64,000 nucleotides of DNA from Olsenella_K absiana (GTDB lineage Bacteria; Actinomycetota; Coriobacteriia; Coriobacteriales; Atopobiaceae): NCBI RefSeq assembly GCF_036408855.1, contig NZ_JAZGJQ010000006.1, positions 44,802 through 108,801 of the forward strand, in the 5' to 3' direction. Position 1 is the stretch's first letter. Each line of letters opens with the position of its first letter. Of this stretch, positions 7,343 to 15,922 are shown piece after piece. The notes below the pieces were generated by a model, which was not told the DNA's origin, made no database searches, and saw nothing but the letters and a program-made list of their open reading frames with translations. The position numbers and the translations under genes were made by a program.

Positions 7343-9718
7343 CTAGTGCTTGCCCCTATGATACCTGCGACGGGTCGCGTGGGCGGAGCCCTTGCGGTCA
7401 GTGGCCTTGAGCCGGGCCATCACGTCGTCGGCGCTCTCGCCGGACAGGGCGCTCTCGAGAGCGACGACCTGGTCCCTCAGGGCGGCGGCCCGCTCGAAGT
7501 CCATGTCCGCCGAGGCCTGCAGCATCTCGTCCTGGAGCGCGCCGAGCACCTTGGCCGCCTCCTCGCGTGGCAGCGCGGAGAGCTCCTCCGCTATCGACTC
7601 CGCGTCCTTCTCGCCCGCGTCCGCCGCCTCGTCCTCGCCCGTGGCCGCCGTGTAGAAGACGCCGTCCTTGCGCTGGCGCCTGCCCACGTTGTCCTCTGCC
7701 TCCTGGATGAAGCTCGAGATGTCCGTGATCGACTTGCGCACGGTCTGCGGCACGATGTGGTGCTCCTCGTTGTAGCGCTCCTGGAGGCTGCGGCGCCGGC
7801 GGGTCTCGTCGATCGCCTCGCGCATGGAGTCCGTGATGGTGTCCGCGTACATGATGACCTGGCCCTCCGCGTTGCGGGCGGCGCGGCCCATGGTCTGGAT
7901 GAGCGAGCGGCGGTTGCGGAGGAACCCCTCCTTGTCCGCGTCGAGGATCGCCACGAGCGAGACCTCGGGGATGTCGAGGCCCTCGCGCAGCAGGTTGATG
8001 CCGACCAGAACGTCGATCTTGCCCTCGCGCAGGCTGCGGATGATCTCCACGCGGTCGAGCGTCGCCGTGTCGGAGTGCATGTAGTTGACCTTGACGCCCT
8101 CGTCGAGCAGGTGGTCCGTGAGGTCCTCGGCCATCCTCTTGGTGAGGGTCGTCACGAGGACGCGCTCCTTCCTCGCCGCGCGCTCCTTGATCTCGGAGAT
8201 CAGGTCGTCGATCTGGCCGCGGACGGGGCGCAGGTCGATCTTGGGGTCCAGGAGGCCCGTCGGGCGGATGATCTGCTCGACCTCCTGCTGGGAGACGGCC
8301 TCCTCGTAGTCGCCCGGCGTCGCGGAGACGTAGATGAACTGGGGGATGCGGCTCTCGAACTCGTCGAAGCGCAGGGGGCGGTTGTCGAGCGCGGACGGCA
8401 GGCGGAAGCCGTGGTCGACCAGGGTGACCTTGCGCGAGCGGTCGCCCTCGTGCATGCCGCGGATCTGCGGGACGGTGACGTGGGACTCGTCGATGATGCA
8501 GAGCATGTCGCTCGGGAAGTAGTCGATCAGCGTGTAGGGCGGCTCGCCCGGACGTCGCCCGTCGAGGTGGCGCGAGTAGTTCTCGATGCCGTTGCAGTAG
8601 CCCATCTGCTCGAGCATCTCGAGGTCGTAGCCGGTCCGTTGGGCAAGGCGCTGCGCCTCGAGGAGCATGTCGTTGGCCTTGAGCTCCGCGACGCGGGCCT
8701 CGAGCTCCTCGTTGATCGTCTCCAACGCGCGGTTGATCCTGGGGCGCTCGGTGACGTAGTGGGAGGCGGGCCAGATCGGGACGGCGTCGAACTCGCGCAC
8801 GACCTCACCCGTGACGGAGTCGACCTCGCCGATGAACTCGACCTCGTCGCCGAAGAAGGAGATGCGCAGCGGGTTCTCGGCATAGGGCGGGAACACGTCC
8901 ACGGTGTCGCCGCGCACGCGGAAGGTGCCGCGCGAGAGGTCGTAGTCGTTGCGGTCGTACTGGACGTCGATGAGGTTCTTGATGAGGTCGTCGCGCTCGA
9001 GCGGGACCTGCTTGTCCACGTTGGGGGCGAGGCCCGCGTAGTCCTGGGGGCTGCCGATGCCGTAGATGCACGAGACGGAGGCGACCACGATCACGTCGCG
9101 CCGGGAGAGGAGGTTGGAGGTCGCCTGGTGGCGGAGCTTCTCGACCTCCTCGTTGATCGACGCGTCCTTCTCGATGTAGGTGTCGGTCTGCGGGACGTAG
9201 GCCTCTGGCTGGTAGTAGTCGTAGTACGAGACGAAGTAGGTGACCGCGTTGTGCGGGAACATCTCGCGCATCTCGCTGGCGACCTGGGCGGCGAGGGTCT
9301 TGTTGGGCTCCATGATCAGCGTCGGGCGGTTGACCTTCTCGATGGTCTTGGCCATGGTAAAGGTCTTGCCGGAACCGGTGACGCCCATGAGGGTCTGGTA
9401 GCGCAGGCCACGCTCCACGCCCTCCGCGAGCTTCTCTATGGCCTGAGGCTGGTCGCCGGCCGGCTCGAAGGGCGAGACGACCTCGAAGCGCGAGTCGTCC
9501 TTGCCGAGGCCGAACCTCTTGAGCTCGGCGCCGAAGCGCTCCTTGGCCGCCGGCGTGCCTGCCAGCGGCTCGTACTCGATGCCGTCCTCGACGCGCAGGC
9601 CCGCCTCGCCGGCGGACCCTCCCTGCTGCTGCACCTGCCACGCGGGCTGGGCCGGCTGCTCGGGCTGCTCGGGCTGCTTGGGCTGCTTGGGCTGCTTGGG
9701 CTGCTTGGGCTGCTGCAC
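7343..9718 (-). CDS. uvrB: UvrABC excinuclease subunit B
   Basis: Helicase-like damage-verification subunit of nucleotide excision repair, 791 residues. The N-terminal motif PFEPAGDQPQAI is followed by Walker A GVTGSGKT at about 112-119, the beta-hairpin YYDYYQPEAYVPQTDTYIEK, DESH, and the C-terminal UVR/UvrC-binding segment DMDFERAAALRDQV. The GTG start at 9718 is chosen because GGGGGAGG lies a few bases upstream. The family core begins only near residue 78. The first about 25 residues are a QPK/QPE repeat encoded by tandem 9-base units, an oddity not seen in model UvrB proteins. Confidence 0.96.
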   Translation of the reverse strand: MQQPKQPKQPKQPKQPEQPEQPAQPAWQVQQQGGSAGEAGLRVEDGIEYEPLAGTPAAKERFGAELKRFGLGKDDSRFEVVSPFEPAGDQPQAIEKLAEGVERGLRYQTLMGVTGSGKTFTMAKTIEKVNRPTLIMEPNKTLAAQVASEMREMFPHNAVTYFVSYYDYYQPEAYVPQTDTYIEKDASINEEVEKLRHQATSNLLSRRDVIVVASVSCIYGIGSPQDYAGLAPNVDKQVPLERDDLIKNLIDVQYDRNDYDLSRGTFRVRGDTVDVFPPYAENPLRISFFGDEVEFIGEVDSVTGEVVREFDAVPIWPASHYVTERPRINRALETINEELEARVAELKANDMLLEAQRLAQRTGYDLEMLEQMGYCNGIENYSRHLDGRRPGEPPYTLIDYFPSDMLCIIDESHVTVPQIRGMHEGDRSRKVTLVDHGFRLPSALDNRPLRFDEFESRIPQFIYVSATPGDYEEAVSQQEVEQIIRPTGLLDPKIDLRPVRGQIDDLISEIKERAARKERVLVTTLTKRMAEDLTDHLLDEGVKVNYMHSDTATLDRVEIIRSLREGKIDVLVGINLLREGLDIPEVSLVAILDADKEGFLRNRRSLIQTMGRAARNAEGQVIMYADTITDSMREAIDETRRRRSLQERYNEEHHIVPQTVRKSITDISSFIQEAEDNVGRRQRKDGVFYTAATGEDEAADAGEKDAESIAEELSALPREEAAKVLGALQDEMLQASADMDFERAAALRDQVVALESALSGESADDVMARLKATDRKGSAHATRRRYHRGKH
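9653..9715 (-). repeat. Seven tandem 9-base units in the 5' end of uvrB
   Basis: On the plus strand the unit reads GGGCTGCTT with variants ending C or G. Seven units in a row encode QPK, QPE or near variants after the initiator. The unit is a multiple of three, so changes in copy number would lengthen or shorten the protein without breaking the frame. Confidence 0.85.
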
Positions 9719-9737
9719 CTGTCCTCCCCCTCTCTCG

Positions 9738-9756
9738 GTACACGTGTTTGATTGTA
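9738..9756 (-). promoter_or_regulatory. Putative uvrB promoter -10 with degenerate LexA-like box
   Basis: On the minus strand TACAAT (9756-9751) is a good -10, 33 bases upstream of the GTG start. Immediately downstream AAACACGTGTAC matches the SOS core GAAC-N4-GTTC at six of eight fixed positions. No convincing -35 was found. The SOS reading is weak. Confidence 0.35.
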
Positions 9757-10193
9757 CCCGCCGGAGTCGCGACGATCCGCACGAACGCGATGTGGTGCCG
9801 ATGGAACGGCCGCGTAGGCCGGGCGTCCCAGGCGTGGTCGAAACGCCGCCGCGGGGGCCGCCGCAGCTCCCACAAAGGGACAGTGCATTTCTGCGACTTA
9901 TGGACGACTCCAAGCCCGCGATGCCAGAGCGCCACCGCCCAGATCCTTCGAATCCTGGGCAAATGCGACTCATGGATTGCACGGCACGACGGAGGAGGCC
10001 CGCCGACCTCCACGGTCAGCCCCCGACCCATCCCTAACTTGGAAAAATGCACAGCCGAGGCGAGGGGACTGCGTCGGGGTGCGGCCCCCAGGCCACGGCC
10101 CCGGGGTGCGGCCGTCCAGGCCGGGCCGTCCCGGGCGCCGCCGGGCACCGTCCCTGGCGGACGACCCCGGCGTGCCTGCGGCGCGCCGGGGCG
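9757..10193. other. Non-coding stretch between the lytic transglycosylase and uvrB genes
   Basis: No gene is supported here. The first part is the uvrB upstream region. The middle holds related short motifs described separately (9884-10051). The last part, after the transglycosylase stop, is extremely GC-rich and contains two direct copies of a 26-base segment starting CGGGGTGCGGCC (10075-10100 and 10102-10127) with many alternative hairpins, which may act as a transcription end for the coaE-transglycosylase unit. Confidence 0.5.
9884..10051. repeat. Imperfect short repeats of unknown nature
   Basis: Three related segments: TGCATTT-N5-ACTTATGGA at 9884-9904 (plus), TGCGACTCATGGA at 9964-9976 (plus), and TGCATTT-N5-AGTTAGGGA at 10051-10031 (minus). 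The first and second share TGCGACT[T/C]ATGGA; the first and third share the TGCATTT start and the same spacing. They lie outside genes and may be copies of an extragenic element. Confidence 0.45.
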
Positions 10194-10790
10194 CTAGTAA
10201 TCCTTGAGCCCCTCCGGGTAGAGCTCGGCGTAGCGCTCGCGCGCCTGCTTGACGCGCTGCAGGTAGAGGCGGGTCTCGGGGTAGGTGATCGCCTCGGCGA
10301 CGCCCTGGGCGCCACCAGCGAGCCAGCTGCGCACGGTCCCCAGGCCCGCGTTGTAGGCGGCGATGACCTCGTCGGTCGAGCCGAGCTCCTGCGAGAGGTA
10401 GGCCAGGTAGGCCGTGCCGTACTCGATGTTGACGCTGGGATCGGTCAGCCGCGAGACGTCGTAGTCCGCATCGTCGACGACGCCCAGGTCCGCCAGCTCT
10501 TGGGCCGTCTCGGGCATGAGCTGCATGAGGCCGACTGCGCCCGCGCCGGACTGCGCCCGGGGATCCCAGTCTGACTCGCACTTGATCACGGCGGCGACGA
10601 GGTAGGGGTCCACGTCGTGGCGCGCCGCGGCACCGTTGATCTGCGTCGCGTAGGACACGGGGTAGAACACCCGCCGCACGATGCTCCCGGGCAGCGCCCC
10701 CACCCCGAGCGTGAGCGCCAGCACGACGCCCATCGCCAGGAGCGGCAGGGTGCGGTACCAGCGGAAGAACCTCTCCGAACCAGACCTCAC
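10194..10790 (-). CDS. Membrane-anchored lytic transglycosylase (SLT domain)
   Basis: A 198-residue peptidoglycan lytic transglycosylase. One hydrophobic segment at about residues 15-35 acts as signal or anchor, placing the enzyme outside the membrane. The SLT domain follows, with catalytic E72 in IKCESDWDPRAQS and the signature GAVGLMQLMPETA, then AYNAGLGTVRSWL. The GTG start at 10790 overlaps the coaE stop by four bases (GTGA), so the two are translationally coupled. It may help insert or remodel wall complexes; a specific role is not evident. Confidence 0.9.
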   Translation of the reverse strand: MRSGSERFFRWYRTLPLLAMGVVLALTLGVGALPGSIVRRVFYPVSYATQINGAAARHDVDPYLVAAVIKCESDWDPRAQSGAGAVGLMQLMPETAQELADLGVVDDADYDVSRLTDPSVNIEYGTAYLAYLSQELGSTDEVIAAYNAGLGTVRSWLAGGAQGVAEAITYPETRLYLQRVKQARERYAELYPEGLKDY

Positions 10791-11422
10791 GCGCGCCTCC
10801 AGCACCCGCGCGCCCAGCCCCCGCGGGGCCAGCCTGCGCGCTCGCGCTCCTCCCACCAGGCGCCCACGCGCGCGACGAGGGCCTCCTCGTCGCCGGAGTT
10901 GTCGAGCACCGTGTCCGCGTGCGCCCTGAGGTACTCGTCGCTCGGCTGGTGGGCGACCCTGCGGTCGAAGTCCGCCGGGTCCATGCCGCGACCGCAGGCC
11001 CGCCGGCGACGCACTTCGAGCGGGCAGGTGACGCAGACGACCTCGTCGACGTCGTAGAGCATGTCCTCGACGCGGTCGAGCAGCGGCACCTCCACGACGA
11101 CCACCCCGTCGCCCGCCGTGCGGACGCGCCGCGCGAGCTCCTCCCCGATTGCGGGGAGCTCGATCGCCTCGAGCTCGCGCGTCGACTCCTCGCTCGAGAA
11201 GGCGCGGCGCGCGAGGAGGGCGCGGTCGAGCTCTCCCGTCCGCGGGTCGAGCACGTCGGCGCCGAAGGCCTCGGCCAGGCGGCGGCAGACCTCGGAGCCG
11301 ACGGCGCACACGTCGCGCGACACCTGGTCGAGATCGATCCTGCGGGCTCCGAGCCGCTCGAGCTCGCGAGCCACGGTCGATTTTCCCGAGGCCGTGCCTC
11401 CGGCGAGAAGGACCTCGTACAT
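10787..11422 (-). CDS. coaE: Dephospho-CoA kinase
   Basis: Catalyses the last step of coenzyme A synthesis, phosphorylating the ribose 3'-hydroxyl of dephospho-CoA. The 211-residue protein starts MYEVLLAGGTASGKST with the P-loop at about 8-15, then RIDLDQVSRDVC (the DxD-like substrate motif) and VEVPLLDR. The last about 20 residues are a Trp/Gly/Arg-rich tail beyond the usual family length. In actinobacteria coaE sits between rpsA and uvrB, and the same order holds here although large blocks intervene. Confidence 0.93.
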   Translation of the reverse strand: MYEVLLAGGTASGKSTVARELERLGARRIDLDQVSRDVCAVGSEVCRRLAEAFGADVLDPRTGELDRALLARRAFSSEESTRELEAIELPAIGEELARRVRTAGDGVVVVEVPLLDRVEDMLYDVDEVVCVTCPLEVRRRRACGRGMDPADFDRRVAHQPSDEYLRAHADTVLDNSGDEEALVARVGAWWEERERAGWPRGGWARGCWRRA

Positions 11423-11426
11423 CAGG

Positions 11427-11834
11427 CTAGGCGTTCGCGTCGAACTTGGTCTTGCACTTGGGGCAGGTCACGCGGACCTTGCCCTTGCCCCTGGGCACGC
11501 GGACGTGCTGGCCGCAGTTTGGGCAGGTGAGGTGCTTGTAGGCGCGCGCCTCGCGCATCGCCGCGGCGGGATTCCTGACCCACGGGGCGAGCGGCCCGAG
11601 GACGGCCAGGAAGTGCTCGTTCTCCTCGCGCCTGTCCGCGACCTTGGTGGAGGAGATCCTGAAGCCCGTGTAGAGAAGCAGCGCCACGGCGACGAGGGAG
11701 ATCACCCACGTGTGGGCGAAGAGGTTGACGACCACGAGCACGATGGCGACGGCGAGCGTGAGGTTGGAGATCTCGTCCGCGCCGTTCCTGCCTTTGAGCC
11801 AGTCCGCGAGCTTGTCGTTCATGTTCTTGTCCAT
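11427..11834 (-). CDS. Zinc-ribbon membrane protein of unknown function
   Basis: A 135-residue protein. Residues about 25-58 are hydrophobic and likely form two membrane helices (TLAVAIVLVVVNLF and WVISLVAVALLLYTGF). The C-terminal 40 residues carry two Cys pairs, CPNC and CPKC, 20 residues apart, forming a zinc ribbon. The ATG at 11834 has AGGAG upstream. It ends four bases upstream of the coaE start on the same strand and is probably in the same transcript. I do not recognise a specific family; the ribbon probably faces the cytoplasm. Confidence 0.8.
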   Translation of the reverse strand: MDKNMNDKLADWLKGRNGADEISNLTLAVAIVLVVVNLFAHTWVISLVAVALLLYTGFRISSTKVADRREENEHFLAVLGPLAPWVRNPAAAMREARAYKHLTCPNCGQHVRVPRGKGKVRVTCPKCKTKFDANA

Positions 11835-11995
11835 GCGGTCTCCTGTCCTTGCCGGATGGCCCGGGCGCCCGCGAGCCGGATGCCCCTGCCCCGGCGACGA
11901 TGCCTGAGCCCTGGGTGACGAACCGATGTCCCGCCCTCCGCGGGACGCCTGGCGCACGAGGCGCCGCGGCGGCGCAGGGGCGCGACGCACAAGAA

Positions 11996-12023
11996 GAGGC
12001 TAGCGCCTCCCGGCGCCAGCCTC
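11996..12023 (-). terminator. Terminator of the peptidase operon
   Basis: GAGGCT(A)GCGCC at 11996-12007 pairs with GGCGC(C)AGCCTC at 12012-12023, one mismatch, 4-base loop. On the minus strand it is followed by TTCTTGTG. It lies downstream of the M42 peptidase stop and before the zinc-ribbon gene. Confidence 0.6.
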
Positions 12024-12096
12024 CGATTTTCCCCGATAAGCACATGACGCCGAGGCCCGGGTGCGCGGGCTACCGGGCCCGCGAGCCTAGTGCGCC

Positions 12097-12148
12097 GGTC
12101 CCGCGCGCCGGTCCCGCGAGCCGGTTCCGCGGGCCGGGCAGCCCGCGG
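12097..12148. repeat. 13-base direct repeats and a GC hairpin after the M42 gene
   Basis: About three tandem copies of a 13-base unit resembling CGCGCCGGTCCCG run from about 12097 to 12136. They are followed by the perfect hairpin CCGCGGGC-N6-GCCCGCGG at 12127-12148, just past the M42 stop. Confidence 0.5.
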
Positions 12149-12158
12149 CGCTCCGTCC

Positions 12159-13304
12159 CTACCCCAGGCACTCGCCCATCACGTAGGCACGGCAGAGCCG
12201 CTCGGTCTCGACGATCGCGTCCACGTGGCAGCGCTCGCGCCCGTGGCTGCTCAGGCACGCCATGCCGAAGGCGCCAGAGGCGAGGTTGCGGCCGAGCACG
12301 GAGGCGGCGTTCGCGTCGGTCGAGTAGTGGAAGCACACCTGGGTGTTCCAGCGGCCCTCGTCGCAGACCTCCTCTGCGCAGCGGATCAGCCGGTTGGAGA
12401 GGTTCCAGTCGTAGGGGCCCTTGTGGTCGCTCACGATGACGCCAACGCTGTGCTCGTCGGAGTCGTAGTCCGGGCCGATCAGCGTGATGTCCAGCGCCAC
12501 GTACTCTGCAACCTCGGGCGGCACGTACGCGCCGCCGTGGCCGATCTCCTCGTAGATGGGGAACGCGAAGAGCGTGTCGAACGCCGGCTTGCGGCCGCTT
12601 CGCGCGAGCCAGTCCAGGACGTCGAGCAGCACCGCGACGGCGGCCTTGTCGTCGATGTGGCGCGACACGATGTAGCCGTTGTCGAAGGCCTGGAAGTGCG
12701 GGTCGATCGAGCAGATGGCCCCTTGCGTCACGCCGAGCGCGCGGGCGTCGGCCGGGCTGTCGACGTCGCCCACGATCGAGACGGACATGTTGTCCTCGTC
12801 GCGCTCGACGGTGCGGGCGTCGGCGAACACGTGCGTGGAGTGCCGCTTGCAGATCACCTGGCCGGGCACGACGCGACCGTCCCTGCAGTGGATGCGGCAG
12901 GTCTCGCCCTCGATGGAGTGGTAGTTGATGCCGCCGAGGTTGCGCACGCGCAGCGTGCCGTCGTCGTTGAAGCCGCGCACGATCAGCCCGATCGTGTCGA
13001 GGTGGGCGCCCACGCAGACGGTCCTGGAGCCATCCTCTCCCGGCACGCGCACGTACATGGTCGCCTTGTTGTCAACGAAGGGCTCATAGCCCATCCCCTC
13101 GAGTCTCGATGCGAGAAACTCGTGGATCTCGGGGTAGTACCCGACGGTCGAGTCGACCCCCACGAGCTCCTCGGTAAGGTCGCGCAGCCGCGCCGGGTCG
13201 ATCCCGTCCAGCCCGAGGCGCTCTGCAGCCGCGCGGCGCGCCGCCTCGTCCAGGGGCGCCGCAGCAGCCCTCGCGGCCGTCCCGCGCTCGCTCTCGCTCG
13301 CCAT
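12159..13304 (-). CDS. M42-family metallo-aminopeptidase
   Basis: A 381-residue zinc/cobalt aminopeptidase of the M42 (PepA/FrvX/TET) family, which removes residues from short peptides in the cytoplasm. Metal and catalytic motifs in order are GAHLDTIG, HIDDKAAV, PIYEEIGHGG and HGRERCHVDAI. The ATG start at 13304 lies nine bases after the pepT stop, so the two are one transcript. The first about 50 residues are Ala/Arg-rich and may be variable. The placement next to peptidase T and peptide transport genes supports a role in using imported peptides. Confidence 0.9.
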   Translation of the reverse strand: MASESERGTAARAAAAPLDEAARRAAAERLGLDGIDPARLRDLTEELVGVDSTVGYYPEIHEFLASRLEGMGYEPFVDNKATMYVRVPGEDGSRTVCVGAHLDTIGLIVRGFNDDGTLRVRNLGGINYHSIEGETCRIHCRDGRVVPGQVICKRHSTHVFADARTVERDEDNMSVSIVGDVDSPADARALGVTQGAICSIDPHFQAFDNGYIVSRHIDDKAAVAVLLDVLDWLARSGRKPAFDTLFAFPIYEEIGHGGAYVPPEVAEYVALDITLIGPDYDSDEHSVGVIVSDHKGPYDWNLSNRLIRCAEEVCDEGRWNTQVCFHYSTDANAASVLGRNLASGAFGMACLSSHGRERCHVDAIVETERLCRAYVMGECLG

Positions 13305-13313
13305 GGCAGCCCC

Positions 13314-14609
13314 CTACTCTTCCGTCGCCGACGCGACCTCGCCGGCCGCCACCTGGGGCTTGGCGTAGAGGCCCACGAGCTCCACGAGCATGTCGACCAT
13401 GGCCTCGAGCTCCGGGATCGGCACGAACTCCATCACGCCGTGGGCGTTGTAGTAGCCCGCGGAGAGGTTGGCGCACGGGAAGCCGCGGAAGGAGAGCTGC
13501 GAGCCGTCGGTGCCACCCCTCATGGGGATGCACCTCATCTCTTGGCCGACCTTCTCGAAGGCCTTGCGCGCGTTCTCGATCAGGTGGCTGTTCTCCGGCC
13601 TCAAGATCACGTCGGCGAGGTTGTAGTACTGGTCGCGCAGGGTGACGGTCACGACCTGCCTACCCATGCGCTCGTTCAGGTATTCCGCCGCGTCGAGCAT
13701 GAGCTGCTTGCGGTGCTCGAACTTGGCCTTGTCGTGGTCGCGGACGATGTAGTGGCTCGTGGCCTCCTCGCAGCTGCCCTCGACGCTCGAGAGGTAGTAG
13801 AAGCCGTCGTAGTTCTCGGTGAACTCGGGGCGGTCCTGGGCGGGGAGCAGCTCGTTGTAGCGCATGAGGGTCTCGGCGGCGTTGACCATGAGGCCCTTGG
13901 CCGTGCCGGTGTGGACCGAGAGGCCCTTGGCGCGCACCACGGCCTCGGCCGCGTTGAAGGTCTCGTAGCAGAACTCGCCGAGCGGGCCGCCGTCGATCGT
14001 GTAGCCGAAGGCGGCGCCGAACTTGTCGAGGTCGAGCAGGGCGGCGCCGTGGCCGATCTCCTCGTCGGGCACGAAGGCGAAGGCAAGGCGCGGGTGGCGC
14101 AGCGACGGGTCGTCCTTGAGGCGCCTCATGAGGCTCACCATCTCCGCGTCGCCGGCCTTGTCGTCGCCGCCGAGCAGCGAGGTGCCGTCGGTGGTGACGA
14201 GGTCCCAGCCGACCATGTGCTCGAGCGCGGGGTTGGTCTCGGGGCCGATCCAGACCTCCTTGCCGTCGCGGCCGGTGCCGATCAGGAGCCTGCCGCCCTC
14301 GTAGCGCTTCACCTGCGGGTGGACGGGCGAGCCGTAGCTCTGCCAGGCGGTGTCGATGTGGCAGCAGAAGCCGAGGGTCGGCAGGTCCTCGAGGCCCTCG
14401 CTGGCGGGCCAGTGGCAGATGACGTAGGCGTGCTCGTCCACGGAGACGTCCTCGGCGCCGAGCTCGCGCAGGTCGTCGGCGATCACGTTGGCGATGTCGA
14501 ACTGGCTCTCGGTCGTGGGGATGTTGTCGGGGTTGGTGGGGTCCTTCGTCTCGTCGGACTGCGAGGCGACCTTGCAGTACCTGACGAACCTGTCGAGAAC
14601 GTCGCTCAT
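13314..14609 (-). CDS. pepT: Peptidase T (tripeptide aminopeptidase)
   Basis: An M20-family dizinc exopeptidase, 431 residues, that releases the N-terminal residue of tripeptides. Motifs seen are FCCHIDTAW, TDGTSLLGGDDKAG, FVPDEEIGHGA and MRGGTDGSQLSFRGFPCANL. The ATG at 14609 is chosen over an upstream in-frame start at 14660 because AGGAAGAG precedes it and the PepT fold starts at MSDVLDRFVRYCKV. It follows the gamma-glutamyl hydrolase gene by 147 bases and leads directly into the M42 gene. Confidence 0.95.
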   Translation of the reverse strand: MSDVLDRFVRYCKVASQSDETKDPTNPDNIPTTESQFDIANVIADDLRELGAEDVSVDEHAYVICHWPASEGLEDLPTLGFCCHIDTAWQSYGSPVHPQVKRYEGGRLLIGTGRDGKEVWIGPETNPALEHMVGWDLVTTDGTSLLGGDDKAGDAEMVSLMRRLKDDPSLRHPRLAFAFVPDEEIGHGAALLDLDKFGAAFGYTIDGGPLGEFCYETFNAAEAVVRAKGLSVHTGTAKGLMVNAAETLMRYNELLPAQDRPEFTENYDGFYYLSSVEGSCEEATSHYIVRDHDKAKFEHRKQLMLDAAEYLNERMGRQVVTVTLRDQYYNLADVILRPENSHLIENARKAFEKVGQEMRCIPMRGGTDGSQLSFRGFPCANLSAGYYNAHGVMEFVPIPELEAMVDMLVELVGLYAKPQVAAGEVASATEE

Positions 14610-14756
14610 GTCTCTTCCTTTCGGTCTGCCGCGAGGGCGCGGCCTTTTCGCGAGGGCCATCTGGTCGAGGGGCGCGGCCTCTCCACGCCCCGGGCTTGGG
14701 TGCGGCCGCAGCGGACGACGAGGCCCGAGGCCCGCCGCGGCACGCGGGGGCTTCCG

Positions 14757-15512
14757 TCAGTGCCCGGCCGACGCCTCCACGAGGGAGCGCCACAGCAGGC
14801 GGTCGGTCTCGAGCGTGGGCCAGGTGTACTCGGGGTGCCACTGGACGCCCAGGCAGAAGCGCCTGCCGGGCACGTCGATCGACTCGATGATGCCGTCGGT
14901 GGCGTAGCCGTCCACGCGCACGCCCTCGCCCGGCCTGGCCACGCACTCGTGGTGGCTGGAGTTGACCTGCAGGCGCGGGCGGGCGCCCATGACCTGGTCG
15001 AGCAGGGTGCCCGCGACGACCTCAACGGGGTGCGCGGGGTCGTTGAGGATGATCTCGTGGCGCCAGTGCGTCGTGCCCTCGCGGGTCGGCAGGTCGTAGA
15101 GCCACTGCGAGAGGGTGCCGCCGAGGGCCACGTTGAGCAGCTGCATGCCGCGGCAGATCGCCAGCAGCGGCTTATCGGCCGCGAGGACCTTCTCCACCAG
15201 CGGGAACTCGAGCGCGTCGCGCTCGGGCGAGACGTCGGAGGCATCCGCACGGGGCTCCTCGCCCCAGCGGGCGGGGTCGACGCTGTGGCCGCCAGGGATC
15301 ACGAAGCCGTCGCACATGTCCACGTAGCGCTGGATCAGGGCGGCGTCGTCCGTGATGGGCATCATGACCGGCAGGCCGCCGGCGTCGACGATGGCGTCGA
15401 GGAGCCCCCGGCTCAGCGACTCGTTGGGCAGGAACCTCTCGCCGAAGAGCTCCTTCGCGGGCTCGTAGCGCGGGGTGACGCAGATCAGCGGGCGGTCTTT
15501 GGGCACTTGCAT
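14757..15512 (-). CDS. Class I gamma-glutamyl hydrolase (PuuD-like)
   Basis: A 251-residue class I glutamine-amidotransferase-fold hydrolase of the gamma-glutamyl-GABA hydrolase/PuuD group. The nucleophile cysteine is in LLAICRGMQLLNVALGG and the His-Glu pair is in GVQWHPEYTWP; HSVDPARWGEEP is the substrate-side loop of this family. It cleaves gamma-glutamyl amide bonds; the true substrate here is not known. GAGGAGA precedes the ATG. It heads the peptidase unit, suggesting that gamma-glutamyl peptides are among the nitrogen sources handled. A gene for a glutamine-synthetase-like protein is in the same window but 45 kb away. Confidence 0.88.
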   Translation of the reverse strand: MQVPKDRPLICVTPRYEPAKELFGERFLPNESLSRGLLDAIVDAGGLPVMMPITDDAALIQRYVDMCDGFVIPGGHSVDPARWGEEPRADASDVSPERDALEFPLVEKVLAADKPLLAICRGMQLLNVALGGTLSQWLYDLPTREGTTHWRHEIILNDPAHPVEVVAGTLLDQVMGARPRLQVNSSHHECVARPGEGVRVDGYATDGIIESIDVPGRRFCLGVQWHPEYTWPTLETDRLLWRSLVEASAGH

Positions 15513-15922
15513 GTCTCTCCTCGATGGGCGCGGCAGCTCCCCGCCAGGCGCGGCACCACGTGGCCACGCGCCTGGCGCGTGGCCGGCAGTCGATGCAGCT
15601 TGCTGTATATTCGCGGCCCTCTACGTTAGGACGGCGAACGGAGAAAAGCCAGCGGGACGCAGCGGCGTTAACAGGTTCTTACGCAATCTGCTCAAAGCCG
15701 CGCCCGGGTGGCCGCCGCGCGGACGCGGGCCGCGCGCACGGTGCCGCCAACGCCCGGCCGGGACGCTTTTGTTTCGGAAGGTCGCCCTACTCGCCCAAAG
15801 GTGATTATTTGGCTATCATTGTAAAAACCTATTTGCTGGGTGTGATTTGCGCCCCCGCCGCGGACGCGCGCGAACCCCGCTCGCGTCCCCGCAGCGCTCG
15901 CACCGCTCAAGAAAGGACAACC
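15513..15922. promoter_or_regulatory. Divergent control region, gamma-glutamyl hydrolase / peptide-binding protein
   Basis: A 410-base gap with no supported gene. Near the hydrolase start an inverted repeat GCCAGGCGCG (15543-15552) / CGCGCCTGGC (15567-15576) encloses CCACGTGG. An AT-rich island at about 15800-15845 (TTGTAAAAACCTATTTG) is unusual for this genome and is the best candidate promoter for the rightward binding-protein gene. Exact -35/-10 boxes are not clear. Confidence 0.4.

Noticed and set aside
9738..9749. Second LexA box at uvrB
   Set aside because: Only six of eight core positions match (AAAC-N4-GTAC); kept as a weak note, not as an SOS site.
7223..9751. Very long open frame on the plus strand opposite uvrB (about 840 codons)
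   Set aside because: It is a by-product of the extreme GC content; its translation is Leu/Val/Asp/His-rich without motifs, while the opposite strand encodes a complete UvrB.
12090..15629. Plus-strand open frame of nearly 1180 codons opposite three peptidase genes
   Set aside because: Same artefact: it runs antisense through M42, pepT and the gamma-glutamyl hydrolase, which all have intact catalytic motifs.
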